From NCBI RefSeq assembly GCF_016735115.1, contig NZ_JAERQJ010000008.1, positions 216,687 to 280,686 of the forward strand: 64,000 nucleotides of DNA, given 5' to 3'. A model generated the notes under the pieces. That model saw only the letters and a program-made list of their open reading frames with translations. It had not been told where the DNA came from and did not search any database. Positions 18,063 to 27,045 of the stretch are shown piece after piece. The DNA is from Aquimarina mytili. Lineage in GTDB: Bacteria > Bacteroidota > Bacteroidia > Flavobacteriales > Flavobacteriaceae. How positions within the stretch are numbered: position 1 is the first letter of the stretch; each line of letters begins with the position of its first letter. Made by a program: the position numbers and the translations under genes.

Positions 18063-21000
18063 ATGAAAAAACAAATATCACCTTACCATAGTGTACTATT
18101 TTTTTTGTTGTTCTCTGTTTTAACTCAGGCCCAATCGATAACAGATACTATTATAGCTCATCAACATTTTGTAAAAGGTGATACTCTTAACCTTAAAGGA
18201 AATTATAAAGAGGCAATCGTAGCTTTTGAAATTGCAGCAAACGAATTTAAATCAAATGAAGTTTGGAAACGTTATATAGAAAGTCTTAATGAAATTTCGT
18301 ATAATTTTTATAGGTTAGGAAAACTTGACAAATCATTAGAAAGCGCAAATTTGGCATTGCAAACCTGTAAAAACAAATTGCAAGCGGGTAGTTTATTTGA
18401 AGCTACCGCCATTAAGGATATTGCTAAAGTATATAGAAAACAAAATAAACATACGGATGCATTGCAGTTTTATAAAGAGGCACTTGCGATCACAGAAAAA
18501 AAAGCAGGTTCAAATGATATTAAAACAGCTAATCTGTGCACACATATAGGAATCTTGTACGATGATAATCTCGGGTTTATTGAAGAAGCTAAGCAGTATT
18601 ACCTAAAGTCTCTCGAAATAAACAAAAAATTGTATGACTTAAAAAAAGAGAATAACCTTGATGGGACTTATTTGAATTTAGCCATTTTATATAGTAGAAA
18701 TGGGTTATATCATCAAGCACAACCTTATTATGAAAAAGCTATCCAACTTAGCAAGGAAATTTATGGAGAAAACACCCCTTACATTGCTGAATACTATTAT
18801 AATTTTGCCTCAAACTATGGTTATATTGGAGAAGATCATCTTGCACTTCAATATTTTAAAAAAGGGTTAAACATTATCAAAGATACTCATGATAACAATG
18901 ATGGGGTTCTAGGTTTTTTCTACGATGGAATAGGAACACAATATAGTAGAATAAAAGAACTTGATCTTGCATATAAAAATTATCAAAAGTCCTTAAAGAT
19001 TTATGAAAAAACCTATGGTGAAAATGACTTATCTACTGCTAATGTCTTATCAAACATAGCATATGGCGTATTTTTACAAAAAGGTAATTACGATTTAGCA
19101 TTCGATTATTATAAAAAATCGTATACGATAAGAAAAAAACTTTTTGGGGAGGAGCATCGAAATACATTTAAGTTAAATCAAGATTTTGGGGAATTATATG
19201 AAGAACAAGGCAAATATGATATTGCAGAAAACTATTATACCCAGCATCTTGAACTTGCTATTAAAAGTTTTGGCCGTAAAAATCAAAAAACTGCAGAGTG
19301 TTATATTGATAAGGCCCGTATCTATTTTAAAAAGAAACAATATCTAAATGCTATACAAGAATATCAAAACGCTGTAATTGCCGGTACTCGTATTTTTAAT
19401 AATACATCCATTTATTCAAATCCTTCATCTAAAGATTATATTAATCCCTCTACCCTATTAGTTGCATTTCATGGAAAAGCTAAAGCGCTTAATTTTTTGG
19501 GGAAAGAAAAAAAAGATCAAAAAATACTTCAAGCTTCATTTTTAAGTTTCAAGTCTTGTGATTCATTAATTGATCATACCCGAAACTCTTTTTTGTTAGT
19601 CGAAGATAAAACACTTTTAGGACAAGCCAAGTCATCCCAAATTTATACCGATGCTATTGATAATGCTTTAGAATTACATAAAACAACCAATAATCGCGAC
19701 TATCTTTCTGACGCATTTTACTTTTCAGAAAAAAATAAAGCCCGTTTACTCGAAGAACAATTAAAAAAAATCAAAGCACAAAGTTTTGCAAATATTCCTG
19801 AAGAGAAATTAGAAATCATTGAAAAGCTTAATGCACAACTGTCTTTCTATAAGTCTAAAGTATATCAAGCCGAAAATTCAAAAGAAAAACCTCTCGATTC
19901 TGCAATACATAGGTATACCAATTTAGTGTTTACAAATACTCAAAAAATTGATTCTACATTAAACATATTAGAGAAAGATTATCCAAAGTATCATCAACTT
20001 AAGTACGATAATAGTATTGTATCTATTCAAATCATTCAAAAAAAATTAGAAACAGACACGGCACTTCTTGAATATTTTGTTACAGATAAGGTGATATACG
20101 CCTTTCTAATCACAAAAAATGATTTTTATATTAAAGAAATTATCATCGACAATCTTGAAGATAAAATAATTCAATTTCGCAATGCTATTCTTTCTAAAGA
20201 CCTGACTACTTATAAAAGAATGGGCGCGGAACTGTATCAGAAATTAATCGATCCCTTTGCTATAGAAAGTAATATTCATAACATGATCATAGTACCCGAC
20301 GGGCTTTTGTGGCATCTTAATTTTGACTTGTTAATTACCCAAAAAACGAAGTCCAACAATCCAAAAAAAATTCCATACTTATTAAAAGATAAAGTAATCA
20401 GTTACGCAAATTCTGCTAATCTCTTTTTTAGTAAACAATTCACTAAAAGTGCCACTCAAAGAAAATGTCTTGCCTTTTCTTTTTCGGATACACAATTCTC
20501 TAAAAGTAAAACCCCAATTTCTAATGCTGTTATACCAAGTACAACTCATGATTTACCAGGGACCCGAAAAGAAATAGAAGCAATCTCTAAGATTATAAAT
20601 GGAAAATACTATTATGGAGAGGAAGCTATAGAATCAAACTTTAAAAGCGAAGTCAATCGTTATGCCTTAGTCCATCTAGCATTGCATGGTGAGATAGATG
20701 ATAAAAATCCCGAAAATTCAAAATTATTTTTCATGCAGATCAAAGATTCAATAGAAGATAATTATCTCTATAATCATGAATTATATGCTTTAAACATCCC
20801 AGCAGAACTAGCTGTTTTAAGCGCCTGCAATACGGGATCTGGCAAAATATCAAAAGGAGAAGGTATCATGAGTTTAGGTAGGGCATTTCAATATGCCGGG
20901 ACCCAAAGTTTATTGCTAACCAACTGGGCAGTATCTGATGAAACTACACCTGATCTGATGAAATACTTTTACGATAATCTTAAACAAGGTATGACCAAAC

Positions 21001-21212
21001 CCAAAGCATTACAACAAGCCAAGCTTCAGTATTTAAATGACGCAAACGTTTTTCGAGCTGATCCCTTTTTTTGGGGAGGATTTTATTTGATTGGTGATAC
21101 AAACCCAATAGACTTGGGGAATGAAAAAACATACCTATACTTTGTATTATTAGCTTGTATATTAATTGCTCTAGCTTTTTTATTCCTAAAAAATCGATTT
21201 AAAAAACACTGA
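18063..21212 (+). CDS. TPR-CHAT domain protein (caspase-like peptidase family), membrane anchored
   Basis: A 1049-residue protein; the ATG at 18063 opens onto a signal peptide (HSVLFFLLFSVLTQAQS), preferred over a TTG 6 bases upstream. Residues about 30-440 contain a long series of TPRs of the kinesin-light-chain type (ALQFYKEALAITEKKAGSND, HQAQPYYEKAIQLSKEIYGE). A linker with coiled-coil character (about 560-640) leads to a CHAT domain: His875 (LVHLALHGE) and Cys922 (LSACNTGSG) form the predicted dyad, followed by GIMSLGRAFQYAG and FFWGGFYLIGD. A C-terminal helix (about 1023-1043) probably anchors it with the catalytic part in the periplasm. Divergent from an ECF sigma/anti-sigma pair, it may be a signal-dependent protease; both catalytic residues are intact. 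Confidence 0.88.
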   Translation: MKKQISPYHSVLFFLLFSVLTQAQSITDTIIAHQHFVKGDTLNLKGNYKEAIVAFEIAANEFKSNEVWKRYIESLNEISYNFYRLGKLDKSLESANLALQTCKNKLQAGSLFEATAIKDIAKVYRKQNKHTDALQFYKEALAITEKKAGSNDIKTANLCTHIGILYDDNLGFIEEAKQYYLKSLEINKKLYDLKKENNLDGTYLNLAILYSRNGLYHQAQPYYEKAIQLSKEIYGENTPYIAEYYYNFASNYGYIGEDHLALQYFKKGLNIIKDTHDNNDGVLGFFYDGIGTQYSRIKELDLAYKNYQKSLKIYEKTYGENDLSTANVLSNIAYGVFLQKGNYDLAFDYYKKSYTIRKKLFGEEHRNTFKLNQDFGELYEEQGKYDIAENYYTQHLELAIKSFGRKNQKTAECYIDKARIYFKKKQYLNAIQEYQNAVIAGTRIFNNTSIYSNPSSKDYINPSTLLVAFHGKAKALNFLGKEKKDQKILQASFLSFKSCDSLIDHTRNSFLLVEDKTLLGQAKSSQIYTDAIDNALELHKTTNNRDYLSDAFYFSEKNKARLLEEQLKKIKAQSFANIPEEKLEIIEKLNAQLSFYKSKVYQAENSKEKPLDSAIHRYTNLVFTNTQKIDSTLNILEKDYPKYHQLKYDNSIVSIQIIQKKLETDTALLEYFVTDKVIYAFLITKNDFYIKEIIIDNLEDKIIQFRNAILSKDLTTYKRMGAELYQKLIDPFAIESNIHNMIIVPDGLLWHLNFDLLITQKTKSNNPKKIPYLLKDKVISYANSANLFFSKQFTKSATQRKCLAFSFSDTQFSKSKTPISNAVIPSTTHDLPGTRKEIEAISKIINGKYYYGEEAIESNFKSEVNRYALVHLALHGEIDDKNPENSKLFFMQIKDSIEDNYLYNHELYALNIPAELAVLSACNTGSGKISKGEGIMSLGRAFQYAGTQSLLLTNWAVSDETTPDLMKYFYDNLKQGMTKPKALQQAKLQYLNDANVFRADPFFWGGFYLIGDTNPIDLGNEKTYLYFVLLACILIALAFLFLKNRFKKH

Positions 21213-21267
21213 TACATGTCCATTTACTTATTTGATAAACTGAAAGTTAAAGGTTTATCAAAAAGTA

Positions 21268-21275
21268 TATCTTTG
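21268..21275 (+). promoter_or_regulatory. -7 promoter element TATCTTTG
   Basis: Matches the Bacteroidota TAnnTTTG element, about 90 bases before the gene at 21368. No TTG is seen at the expected upstream distance, so support is partial. Confidence 0.5.
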
Positions 21276-21367
21276 CCGGCATTAGAGCATAAAAAAATAA
21301 ACCACGGGAAAAGGGTCACATTTTTATGTTTAACGACATTGTATTGGAAACAAAACGTAACGGAAAA

Positions 21368-22915
21368 ATGAAAAAACAAGTATTTTTTTTATTTGGAGTA
21401 TTGATTAGCCTCAATCTACTCCAAGCACAGACTGTGTACAATGGTCATTTAACAATTAGTACACAGTCAGAAATTAATGCCTTTACTTATCAGGAAATTA
21501 ATGGATCATTAACAATTAAAGAAAGTTCACCAGGTAACATTACGGATATAAGTAATTTGGAAACACTTACCAAAATAACAGGGAATTTATCCATCAAGAA
21601 CAATCAAAATCTAGAAAACCTGGATGGATTATATAACCTTGCAGAATTAGGTGGAGATTTTGTGTTATATGATAATCCTAACCTTATTCGTATTGGTATT
21701 AGCATTGATAATATTGAACATATTCCTGGTGTTAGCCTAGACCCAAATAGTCCAAGTCCTTTCTATAAGCTAACGACTATAGGAGGTAAATTGAGTATTA
21801 CTAACCATCCTATGCTATTTGACATTAGTAGTTTTGCCAATATTACAACTATTGGAGGAGAATTATATCTTAATAAGAATAATGGCTTAGAAGATCTAGA
21901 TGGCCTTTTAAGAGTATCTTCTATAGGAGGTGATATTTATATCAATAACAATGATGAACTTCTAAATATTAATGCGCTTGCAAATATCACTAATGCAACA
22001 GCAAACATTACAATTACAGCTAATGACAAATTAGAAACCCTTGAAGGATTTGCAAATATCTTATCAATAGCAGGTAATCTTACGATTAGAGGTAATCGTG
22101 CTATAGAATACCCTTGTGCAATTATGCCTATACTACAAGATAACTCTATGGTTAATGGGACTATCACAATAGAGAATAATAGTACAATCTCAAGCTCTCA
22201 ATTGGCAATAATTGATTACTGTTTAAATATAACTACGCACTTCGGGGACCTTATTATCGATACACAATCTGATGTAGAGTCTTTTAATTTTGAAAAAATC
22301 ACTGGCTCATTGATTATTCAAAGTGGAGATGATATTACCGATATCGAAAAGTTATGGAAATTAAAAGAAGTTGGTGGTGACCTAAAAATAATCGGAAATT
22401 CAGAGCTTCTAGACATATATGCCTTAGGTGGTGTAAAAAGTATTGGTGGAGCATTAATTATACATACTAATGAAAAGTTACCAAATACCATTCTAAGCGA
22501 GGCTGCTACATATTTTATTTGTCGTGGGTATACTGAAATAGTTAAAGGTCAATCTACTGAAGATCCATACACCCCACTAAACGCAAGTTGCTACACTCAT
22601 CCTAATGTTAGGACTGGAACTCTATTTAAAAACAAAGAGCCAAAGCAATTATTTACTTACTTAACCGAAACAGAAAAACATTTAATTGTATTCCCTACTA
22701 TTTCTAATGGTGATTACATCACAATAGTTAATGCAGAAAGTAATTTTGAATATCAGCTTTATGATACTACTGGTAGGTTAATCGAAGCTAATCAAATAAT
22801 AAAACCTGAATCTAACCAGGTTTTAAGATTTACTCAAAAGCTTAAATCTGGTATTTATTTCATGAACATAACTAAAAATAATACTAATCAAGTACTGCGA
22901 TTTATTGTAAAGTAG
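21368..22915 (+). CDS. T9SS-secreted leucine-rich-repeat/receptor-L-like protein
   Basis: A 515-residue secreted protein. The ATG at 21368 opens a signal peptide (MKKQVFFLFGVLISLNLLQAQ), better than a start 42 bases upstream. The body is a chain of beta-solenoid repeats of the receptor-L/LRR type: NGSLTIKESS, ITGNLSIKNNQNLENLDGL, IGGKLSITNHP, IGGELYLNKNNGLEDLDGL, IGGDIYINNNDELLNINAL, VGGDLKIIGNSELLDIYAL. The last about 75 residues (IVFPTISNGDYITIVNAES, YDTTGRLI, LKSGIYFMNITKNN..VLRFIVK) are a type A C-terminal sorting domain for T9SS export. Probably a surface adhesin or scaffold; ligand unknown. Single-gene transcript ended by a terminator. Confidence 0.87.
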   Translation: MKKQVFFLFGVLISLNLLQAQTVYNGHLTISTQSEINAFTYQEINGSLTIKESSPGNITDISNLETLTKITGNLSIKNNQNLENLDGLYNLAELGGDFVLYDNPNLIRIGISIDNIEHIPGVSLDPNSPSPFYKLTTIGGKLSITNHPMLFDISSFANITTIGGELYLNKNNGLEDLDGLLRVSSIGGDIYINNNDELLNINALANITNATANITITANDKLETLEGFANILSIAGNLTIRGNRAIEYPCAIMPILQDNSMVNGTITIENNSTISSSQLAIIDYCLNITTHFGDLIIDTQSDVESFNFEKITGSLIIQSGDDITDIEKLWKLKEVGGDLKIIGNSELLDIYALGGVKSIGGALIIHTNEKLPNTILSEAATYFICRGYTEIVKGQSTEDPYTPLNASCYTHPNVRTGTLFKNKEPKQLFTYLTETEKHLIVFPTISNGDYITIVNAESNFEYQLYDTTGRLIEANQIIKPESNQVLRFTQKLKSGIYFMNITKNNTNQVLRFIVK

Positions 22916-22934
22916 ATAAATAAATACATATGTG

Positions 22935-22964
22935 AAAGACTCCCTGAATAGGGAGTCTTTTTGC
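22935..22964 (+). terminator. Rho-independent terminator
   Basis: Perfect 11-bp stem AAAGACTCCCT (22935-22945) with AGGGAGTCTTT (22950-22960), loop GAAT, then TTG; ends the T9SS protein gene. Confidence 0.9.
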
Positions 22965-23094
22965 ATTATTCTTATTCGTAAAAAACACTCAAAAGTTTTA
23001 ATGCTACAAAAATATAATTGAAGGGTCACATTTTGTGCTGCCAGAACATTGGTAGAAAGAGAACATAAATGTTAATCCCTAAAAAATGTAGAAA

Positions 23095-23733
23095 ATGACC
23101 AATGTAGTTCTTATTGAAAATTGTGATATATCCCGAAATTCTCATAAAGAGATTATTAATAATTCTACACAATTTAGAGTCTTAGAAGATTTTAACCATT
23201 GTAAATCTGCATTATATAAAATTAATAGGCTCGACCCAGATATCGTTTTAATTGATATAGATACTCCAGGAACTTGTGGAATAGAAAGTATAAAACGAAT
23301 CAAAAGAGTACATCCAAAAACAAAAATCTTAGTCGTTACCGGTGAGAAAAATACAAATTATGTTTTTGACACACTAAAATCTGGGGCCCTGGGGTTTCTA
23401 TTAAAAAATAATAGTAATCAAGAAATCTTAAGTGCATTAGAACAACTCTCTAAAGGTGGTGCTCCTTTGAGTCCACAAATCTCTAGATTAGTAGTAACAT
23501 CATTCTATGAAAAAAAATTTGATGAACTTACTGAAAGAGAAAATGATGTCCTCATTGTATTATCAAAGGGAAAAAGCTACACTAATATTGCCAACGAATT
23601 ATACGTAAGTGTAAATACTGTAAAAAGACATGTTAGAAATATTTATGAAAAACTACATGTAAACAGTAGAGATGAAATCATAAATCTTATTCAAAATAAG
23701 CATACCTATCTAAATAAATCTTTAAAAGAATAA
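23095..23733 (+). CDS. NarL/LuxR-family response regulator, orphan
   Basis: A 212-residue two-domain regulator. Receiver domain residues 1-120: Glu8-Asn9 in the acidic pocket, Asp54 (VLIDIDTPG) as predicted phosphoacceptor, Thr81 region (VVTGEKN), Lys103 region (FLLKNNS). DNA-binding domain residues about 145-205: LTERENDVLIVLSKGKSYTN, ANELYVSVNTVKRHVRNIYE. The acidic pocket has E-N instead of the usual D/E-D, so phosphorylation chemistry may be altered. No histidine kinase is adjacent; it is a single-gene unit between the secreted LRR gene and a small membrane protein. Targets unknown. Family is certain. Confidence 0.92.
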   Translation: MTNVVLIENCDISRNSHKEIINNSTQFRVLEDFNHCKSALYKINRLDPDIVLIDIDTPGTCGIESIKRIKRVHPKTKILVVTGEKNTNYVFDTLKSGALGFLLKNNSNQEILSALEQLSKGGAPLSPQISRLVVTSFYEKKFDELTERENDVLIVLSKGKSYTNIANELYVSVNTVKRHVRNIYEKLHVNSRDEIINLIQNKHTYLNKSLKE

Positions 23734-24176
23734 AAAAAGTCTCGTTGGGGAACGAGACTTATTTTATTAAGTTGAGGGACATTCTTTATTTAAAGGATAA
23801 AAAACCTCTAATACAAACAACGCTTTTGCAAAGAGGTTCTTTTCAAAACAAAATGTATTGTGGCAAGATCATTATACTATATCAAGAAACAGTAAGAGTT
23901 ATATACTCCTGTAGTAAAAAATATGTCAAAAACATACAATAAGATATAATAAAAACTCCTCCTAATAACATTCTATCTTTTACCACGTTTCTCATACTAT
24001 ATATCATTTTTATGCTTTATATTCAATAACGGCTTATATTAATAAAACAACTAACTCATAAAAACTCCTTTTTTATTTTTACATTTTTTCTTGCATCAAA
24101 GAAAAATCTACTTGAGTTTACATTTTCTAGATTTATTTTATGTACACTTACATACAATCTTGAAAATTATTTTTCA
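23734..24176. other. gene-free stretch after the response regulator
   Basis: Starts with the terminator (23737-23765); the rest is AT-rich sequence with no credible gene, RNA fold or repeat that I can see. Confidence 0.6.
23737..23765 (+). terminator. Rho-independent terminator after the response regulator
   Basis: Perfect 10-bp stem AAGTCTCGTT/AACGAGACTT with loop GGGG, then ATTTTATT; begins 3 bases after the stop codon. Confidence 0.9.
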
Positions 24177-24407
24177 ATGGAATTATCTAAAACCATCCTT
24201 GAAATTACATCGGCAATATTAATTCTCATTGCTTTTGAATTATTAAATAGAAAAAGCCTTAAAGGATACTCGATAATGGCCATAGGGCAGTTTTTAGCCA
24301 TGCTTATTTGTGCATTCACAAACTTATGGTTTCTGGGCTTTATGCATTTTGTAAATTTCCTTTTAATGCTTAGGGGGTATTTTAAATGGAGAAAACAAGA
24401 CATATAA
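24177..24407 (+). CDS. small membrane protein
   Basis: A 76-residue protein with three closely spaced hydrophobic segments (ILEITSAILILIAFELL, YSIMAIGQFLAMLICAFTNL, LGFMHFVNFLLMLRGYF) and a basic tail (KWRKQDI). The layout resembles one half of a small PnuC/YgjV-like transporter, but no specific family is recognised. The complementary strand has a longer-looking frame here, yet this strand reads as coherent membrane helices with positive-inside charges. Standing alone with no operon partner; 70 bases downstream lies the tRNA unit on the other strand. Confidence 0.6.
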   Translation: MELSKTILEITSAILILIAFELLNRKSLKGYSIMAIGQFLAMLICAFTNLWFLGFMHFVNFLLMLRGYFKWRKQDI

Positions 24408-24443
24408 CATCTTTTTAGAGAAAGACATGTTTGTCACAATCAA

Positions 24444-24474
24444 AAAAAGCCAACATATACGTTGACTTTTTTTT
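24444..24474 (-). terminator. terminator after tRNA-Ala
   Basis: On the minus strand AAAAAAGTCAAC (24468 side) pairs with GTTGGCTTTTTTT through one G-U pair around GTATAT; it begins a few bases past the tRNA 3' end. A-rich on both sides, so it may act in both directions. Confidence 0.75.
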
Positions 24475-24476
24475 AG

Positions 24477-24550
24477 TGGAGAAGATGGGACTCGAACCCA
24501 CGACCTCTTGACTGCCAGTCAAGCACTCTAGCCAGCTGAGCTACATCCCC
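24477..24550 (-). tRNA. tRNA-Ala, anticodon GGC
   Basis: The minus strand folds as a 74-nt cloverleaf: acceptor GGGGATG/CTTCTCC with discriminator A, D stem GCTC, anticodon arm CTTGA/TCAAG with loop CTGGCAG (anticodon GGC at 24516-24514), T arm GTGGG-TTCGAGT-CCCAT. The acceptor has the G3-U70 wobble that identifies alanine tRNAs. CCA is not encoded (the genome reads A-CTA after the stem). A U-U mismatch at position 6-67 is the one irregularity. Confidence 0.96.
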
Positions 24551-24647
24551 ATTTTGTTTGGGTGTCAAAAATACTCTTTTTTCTTAAAGTTTATCTAAAA
24601 AATAAGTAGAATACAATCAATCAATATATTCTGCGGTATAAAGTTAG

Positions 24648-24655
24648 TATTTTTG
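24648..24655 (+). promoter_or_regulatory. -7 promoter element TATTTTTG
   Basis: TAnnTTTG match 16 bases before the GNAT start codon; the leader would be very short. No convincing -33 TTG. Confidence 0.5.
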
Positions 24656-24671
24656 GCATTTGCTAAAAAAT

Positions 24672-25169
24672 ATGATTCGTAAAGCACTATTTTCTGATCT
24701 GGATTCTATTCATAAGTTAACAAAAGCTTGTGCCAAGGCAATGATAGCTAATAATATCTATCAGTGGAACGAGCATTACCCTACTCGAGAACGTTTTCAA
24801 AAGGATATCGAATTACAAGAATTATATATCTTAGAGGAAGTCAATATTAAAGGAATCTTAGTCTTAACTCAGATCATGGATGAAGAGTATGCTCCTGTGC
24901 AATGGCTTACAAAAAACAAAAATAACCTATATATACATCGCTTAGCAGTAGATCCAACATATTGGGGACAAGGATGTGCTCAAAAACTAATGGAATATGC
25001 TGAAAGTTATGCGATCAAGAATGGTTTTGCGTCAATACGATTAGATACTTTTAGTCAAAACAAGCGCAATCAAAAGTTTTATGAAACCCGAGGGTATTCT
25101 CGATTAGGAGAAATTTATTTTCCTAAACAAAGTGAAGATCCTTTTTATTGTTACGAACTACTTATATGA
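24672..25169 (+). CDS. GNAT-family N-acetyltransferase
   Basis: A 165-residue acetyltransferase. The ATG at 24672 (MIRKALFSDLDSIHKL) is the family-type start; a TTG 12 bases upstream only adds MLKN. Acetyl-CoA-binding motif A is LYIHRLAVDPTYWGQGCAQK (residues about 93-112), and motif B includes SIRLDTFSQNKRNQKFYETR followed by GYSRLGEIYF. Such YjaB/RimI-like enzymes acylate small molecules or proteins; substrate unknown. Its TGA stop overlaps the ATG of the MATE transporter (ATGA, 25166-25169), so the two are translationally coupled, which suggests a shared role such as drug modification plus efflux; that is inference. Confidence 0.88.
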   Translation: MIRKALFSDLDSIHKLTKACAKAMIANNIYQWNEHYPTRERFQKDIELQELYILEEVNIKGILVLTQIMDEEYAPVQWLTKNKNNLYIHRLAVDPTYWGQGCAQKLMEYAESYAIKNGFASIRLDTFSQNKRNQKFYETRGYSRLGEIYFPKQSEDPFYCYELLI

Positions 25170-26494
25170 GTACTGTTATTAGTTTTAAAAACATAAACAA
25201 ACTAGCAGTACCGGCTATTATTTCAGGTATTGCAGAACCAATTTTATCTGCCACTGATACAGCAGTTGTAGGTAATATTCCGGTTAACGGAACCGAATCT
25301 TTAGCGGCTGTTGGTATTGTGGGAACATTTCTTTCGATGTTGATATGGATTTTGGCTCAAACACGAAGTGCAATTTCGGCAATCATTTCGCAATATTTAG
25401 GAGCAGGAAAATTAGAAGAAGTAAAAACGTTACCTGCACAAGCCATAACCTTTAATTTGGGACTAAGTTTAATTATTTTACTAACCACGGTGCCGTTTAT
25501 AGAATCCATATTTAGACTGCTCAATGCCGAAGGCACTGTATTAGAATATTGTATTTCGTATTATCAAATTAGAGTTTGGGGATTTCCTTTATCTCTTTTC
25601 GTATTTGCTGTTTTTGGCATTTTTAGAGGGTTGCAAAATACCTTTTGGCCTATGGTTGTTGCATTAATAGGTGTAGGAATTAATGTTGCGTTAGATTTTG
25701 CTCTGGTATATGGCATCAAGGGAGTTATTGATCCAATGAATCTAGAAGGAGCAGCCTGGGCTAGTCTTATTTCTCAAATTGTAATGGCAATTTTAGCCTT
25801 CGTATTCTTATTGAAAAAGACAAATGTATCCTTAAAATTAAGGAAACCGTGGCATCCAGAAATGAATCGTTTTTTAATAATGAGTGGTAATCTTTTTATT
25901 CGATCCATAGCGCTTAATATAACCATTATTATGGCAGTTCGTGAAGCTACTGCAATCGGAACAGACTATGTTGCTGCACACACTATTGCTATGCAATTAT
26001 GGCTCTTTTCAGCGTTTTTTATAGATGGCTATGGCAGTGCAGGCAATATCCTTGGAGGAAAACTTCTAGGGGCTAAAGATTATACGAACCTGGTAAAATT
26101 AGCAAAAAGAGTATCATTATATGGGATTATTGTAGCCATCATTTTGGGGATAGCTGCATTAATACAACCAGAAATTCTCGGTCGAATATTTACCAAAGAT
26201 CAAAGTGTACTTATGATTTTTTCTGGTTTTTTCTATCTAGTAGTCATTACACTCCCAGTTAATGCGGTTGCTTTTGTTGGTGATGGGTTATTTAAAGGAA
26301 TGGGTGAAACCGGATATTTGCGAAATGTACTTTTAGGGTCAACGTTTTTTGGGTTTCTTCCCGCATTGTTTATTTCACGCTACCTAGATTGGGGGCTACA
26401 TGGTATATGGATAGCAATCACCATTTGGATGCTAGTACGTAGCGGAGCTTTGGTTATAAAATTCAGGAATAAGTATATCCCTTTATCTTCATAA
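25166..26494 (+). CDS. MATE-family (DinF-like) multidrug/metabolite exporter
   Basis: A 442-residue inner-membrane protein with about twelve hydrophobic helices, the usual MATE size. Typical sequences: VPAIISGIAEPILSATDTAV, WILAQTRSAISAIISQYLGA, GIFRGLQNTFWPMVVALIGV and, in the second half, YVAAHTIAMQLWLFSAFFID and GDGLFKGMGETGYLRN. The Ile-Lys-region pattern (PAIISGIAEPILSATDTAVVG) is that of the DinF branch, driven by H+ or Na+. The ATG at 25166 overlaps the GNAT stop; an upstream frame extension would only overlap that gene further. Substrate unknown. No terminator is evident directly downstream. Confidence 0.92.
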   Translation: MSTVISFKNINKLAVPAIISGIAEPILSATDTAVVGNIPVNGTESLAAVGIVGTFLSMLIWILAQTRSAISAIISQYLGAGKLEEVKTLPAQAITFNLGLSLIILLTTVPFIESIFRLLNAEGTVLEYCISYYQIRVWGFPLSLFVFAVFGIFRGLQNTFWPMVVALIGVGINVALDFALVYGIKGVIDPMNLEGAAWASLISQIVMAILAFVFLLKKTNVSLKLRKPWHPEMNRFLIMSGNLFIRSIALNITIIMAVREATAIGTDYVAAHTIAMQLWLFSAFFIDGYGSAGNILGGKLLGAKDYTNLVKLAKRVSLYGIIVAIILGIAALIQPEILGRIFTKDQSVLMIFSGFFYLVVITLPVNAVAFVGDGLFKGMGETGYLRNVLLGSTFFGFLPALFISRYLDWGLHGIWIAITIWMLVRSGALVIKFRNKYIPLSS

Positions 26495-26804
26495 GGTTAA
26501 AATTTTTATAATCACCACAAGCGTTAACAGATACATTGTACCAATCACAATCTCTACTTTATATTTTGTTATATATTTTTTCAACATAGTTCAAATATAC
26601 ATATGATTGATTTACAATGAAATACGTATTGATACGTATTTATAAGTATTGTTTTTAAAAATATACCGGGCAACTATTTCCCCCTTTGTTACCCGGTATC
26701 CCAACTACACATTCATTAATAGAAATTCGATATAAGAATAAACAGGCATTTATCTGAATCATCTCCTTTCTGATTATCATAAAAACACCATGTTTAGGCA
26801 ATAG
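26495..26804. other. gene-free stretch
   Basis: AT-rich spacer between convergent genes. It contains the minus-strand hairpin at 26663-26699; nothing else was recognised. Confidence 0.6.
26650..26699 (-). terminator. terminator of the small membrane gene pair
   Basis: ATACCGGGTAAC (26699-26688) pairs with GTTGCCCGGTAT (26674-26663) with one mismatch, then ATTTTTAAAAAC on the minus strand. About 105 bases past the stop at 26805. Its stem and loop (CCCTTTGTTA-CCGGTAT) are clearly related to the terminator at 27520-27558. Confidence 0.75.
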
Positions 26805-27011
26805 TTACTCTGTAAAATATTTATAAAATTCTGCCAATGCTGCAAGTAAAAAAAGAATAGCAATGAATTTTGCCATGATGATATACCCTTTCATTCCAAA
26901 TATAGATTTGAAAATTCTTACAAATCCAGTTGCAGATTCTTCAGAAGCATTTTTAGCCATTCCGAACCATGCTATTAATGCTATCGTTAGTAGAATAATT
27001 CCTCCTATCAT
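26805..27011 (-). CDS. small membrane protein
   Basis: A 68-residue protein with two hydrophobic segments (MIGGIILLTIALIAWFGMA and YIIMAKFIAILFLLAALAEF). The ATG at 27011 with an A-rich leader is preferred; an in-frame TTG at 27044 would add MIDFKLKKQVN and start one base after the upstream stop. No family is recognised. It follows the 105-residue membrane gene and is probably co-transcribed with it. A short stretch of the same sequence (ALIAWFGM) recurs as a remnant at 43440-43500. Confidence 0.6.
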   Translation of the reverse strand: MIGGIILLTIALIAWFGMAKNASEESATGFVRIFKSIFGMKGYIIMAKFIAILFLLAALAEFYKYFTE

Positions 27012-27045
27012 ATTTACTTGTTTTTTTAATTTAAAATCGATCAAC

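Noticed and set aside
23745..23942. A 65-codon plus-strand frame after the response regulator
   Set aside because: It begins inside the terminator hairpin and has no recognisable content.
24167..24403. A 78-codon minus-strand frame
   Set aside because: Fully complementary to the small membrane protein gene at 24177-24407, which has coherent hydrophobic helices.
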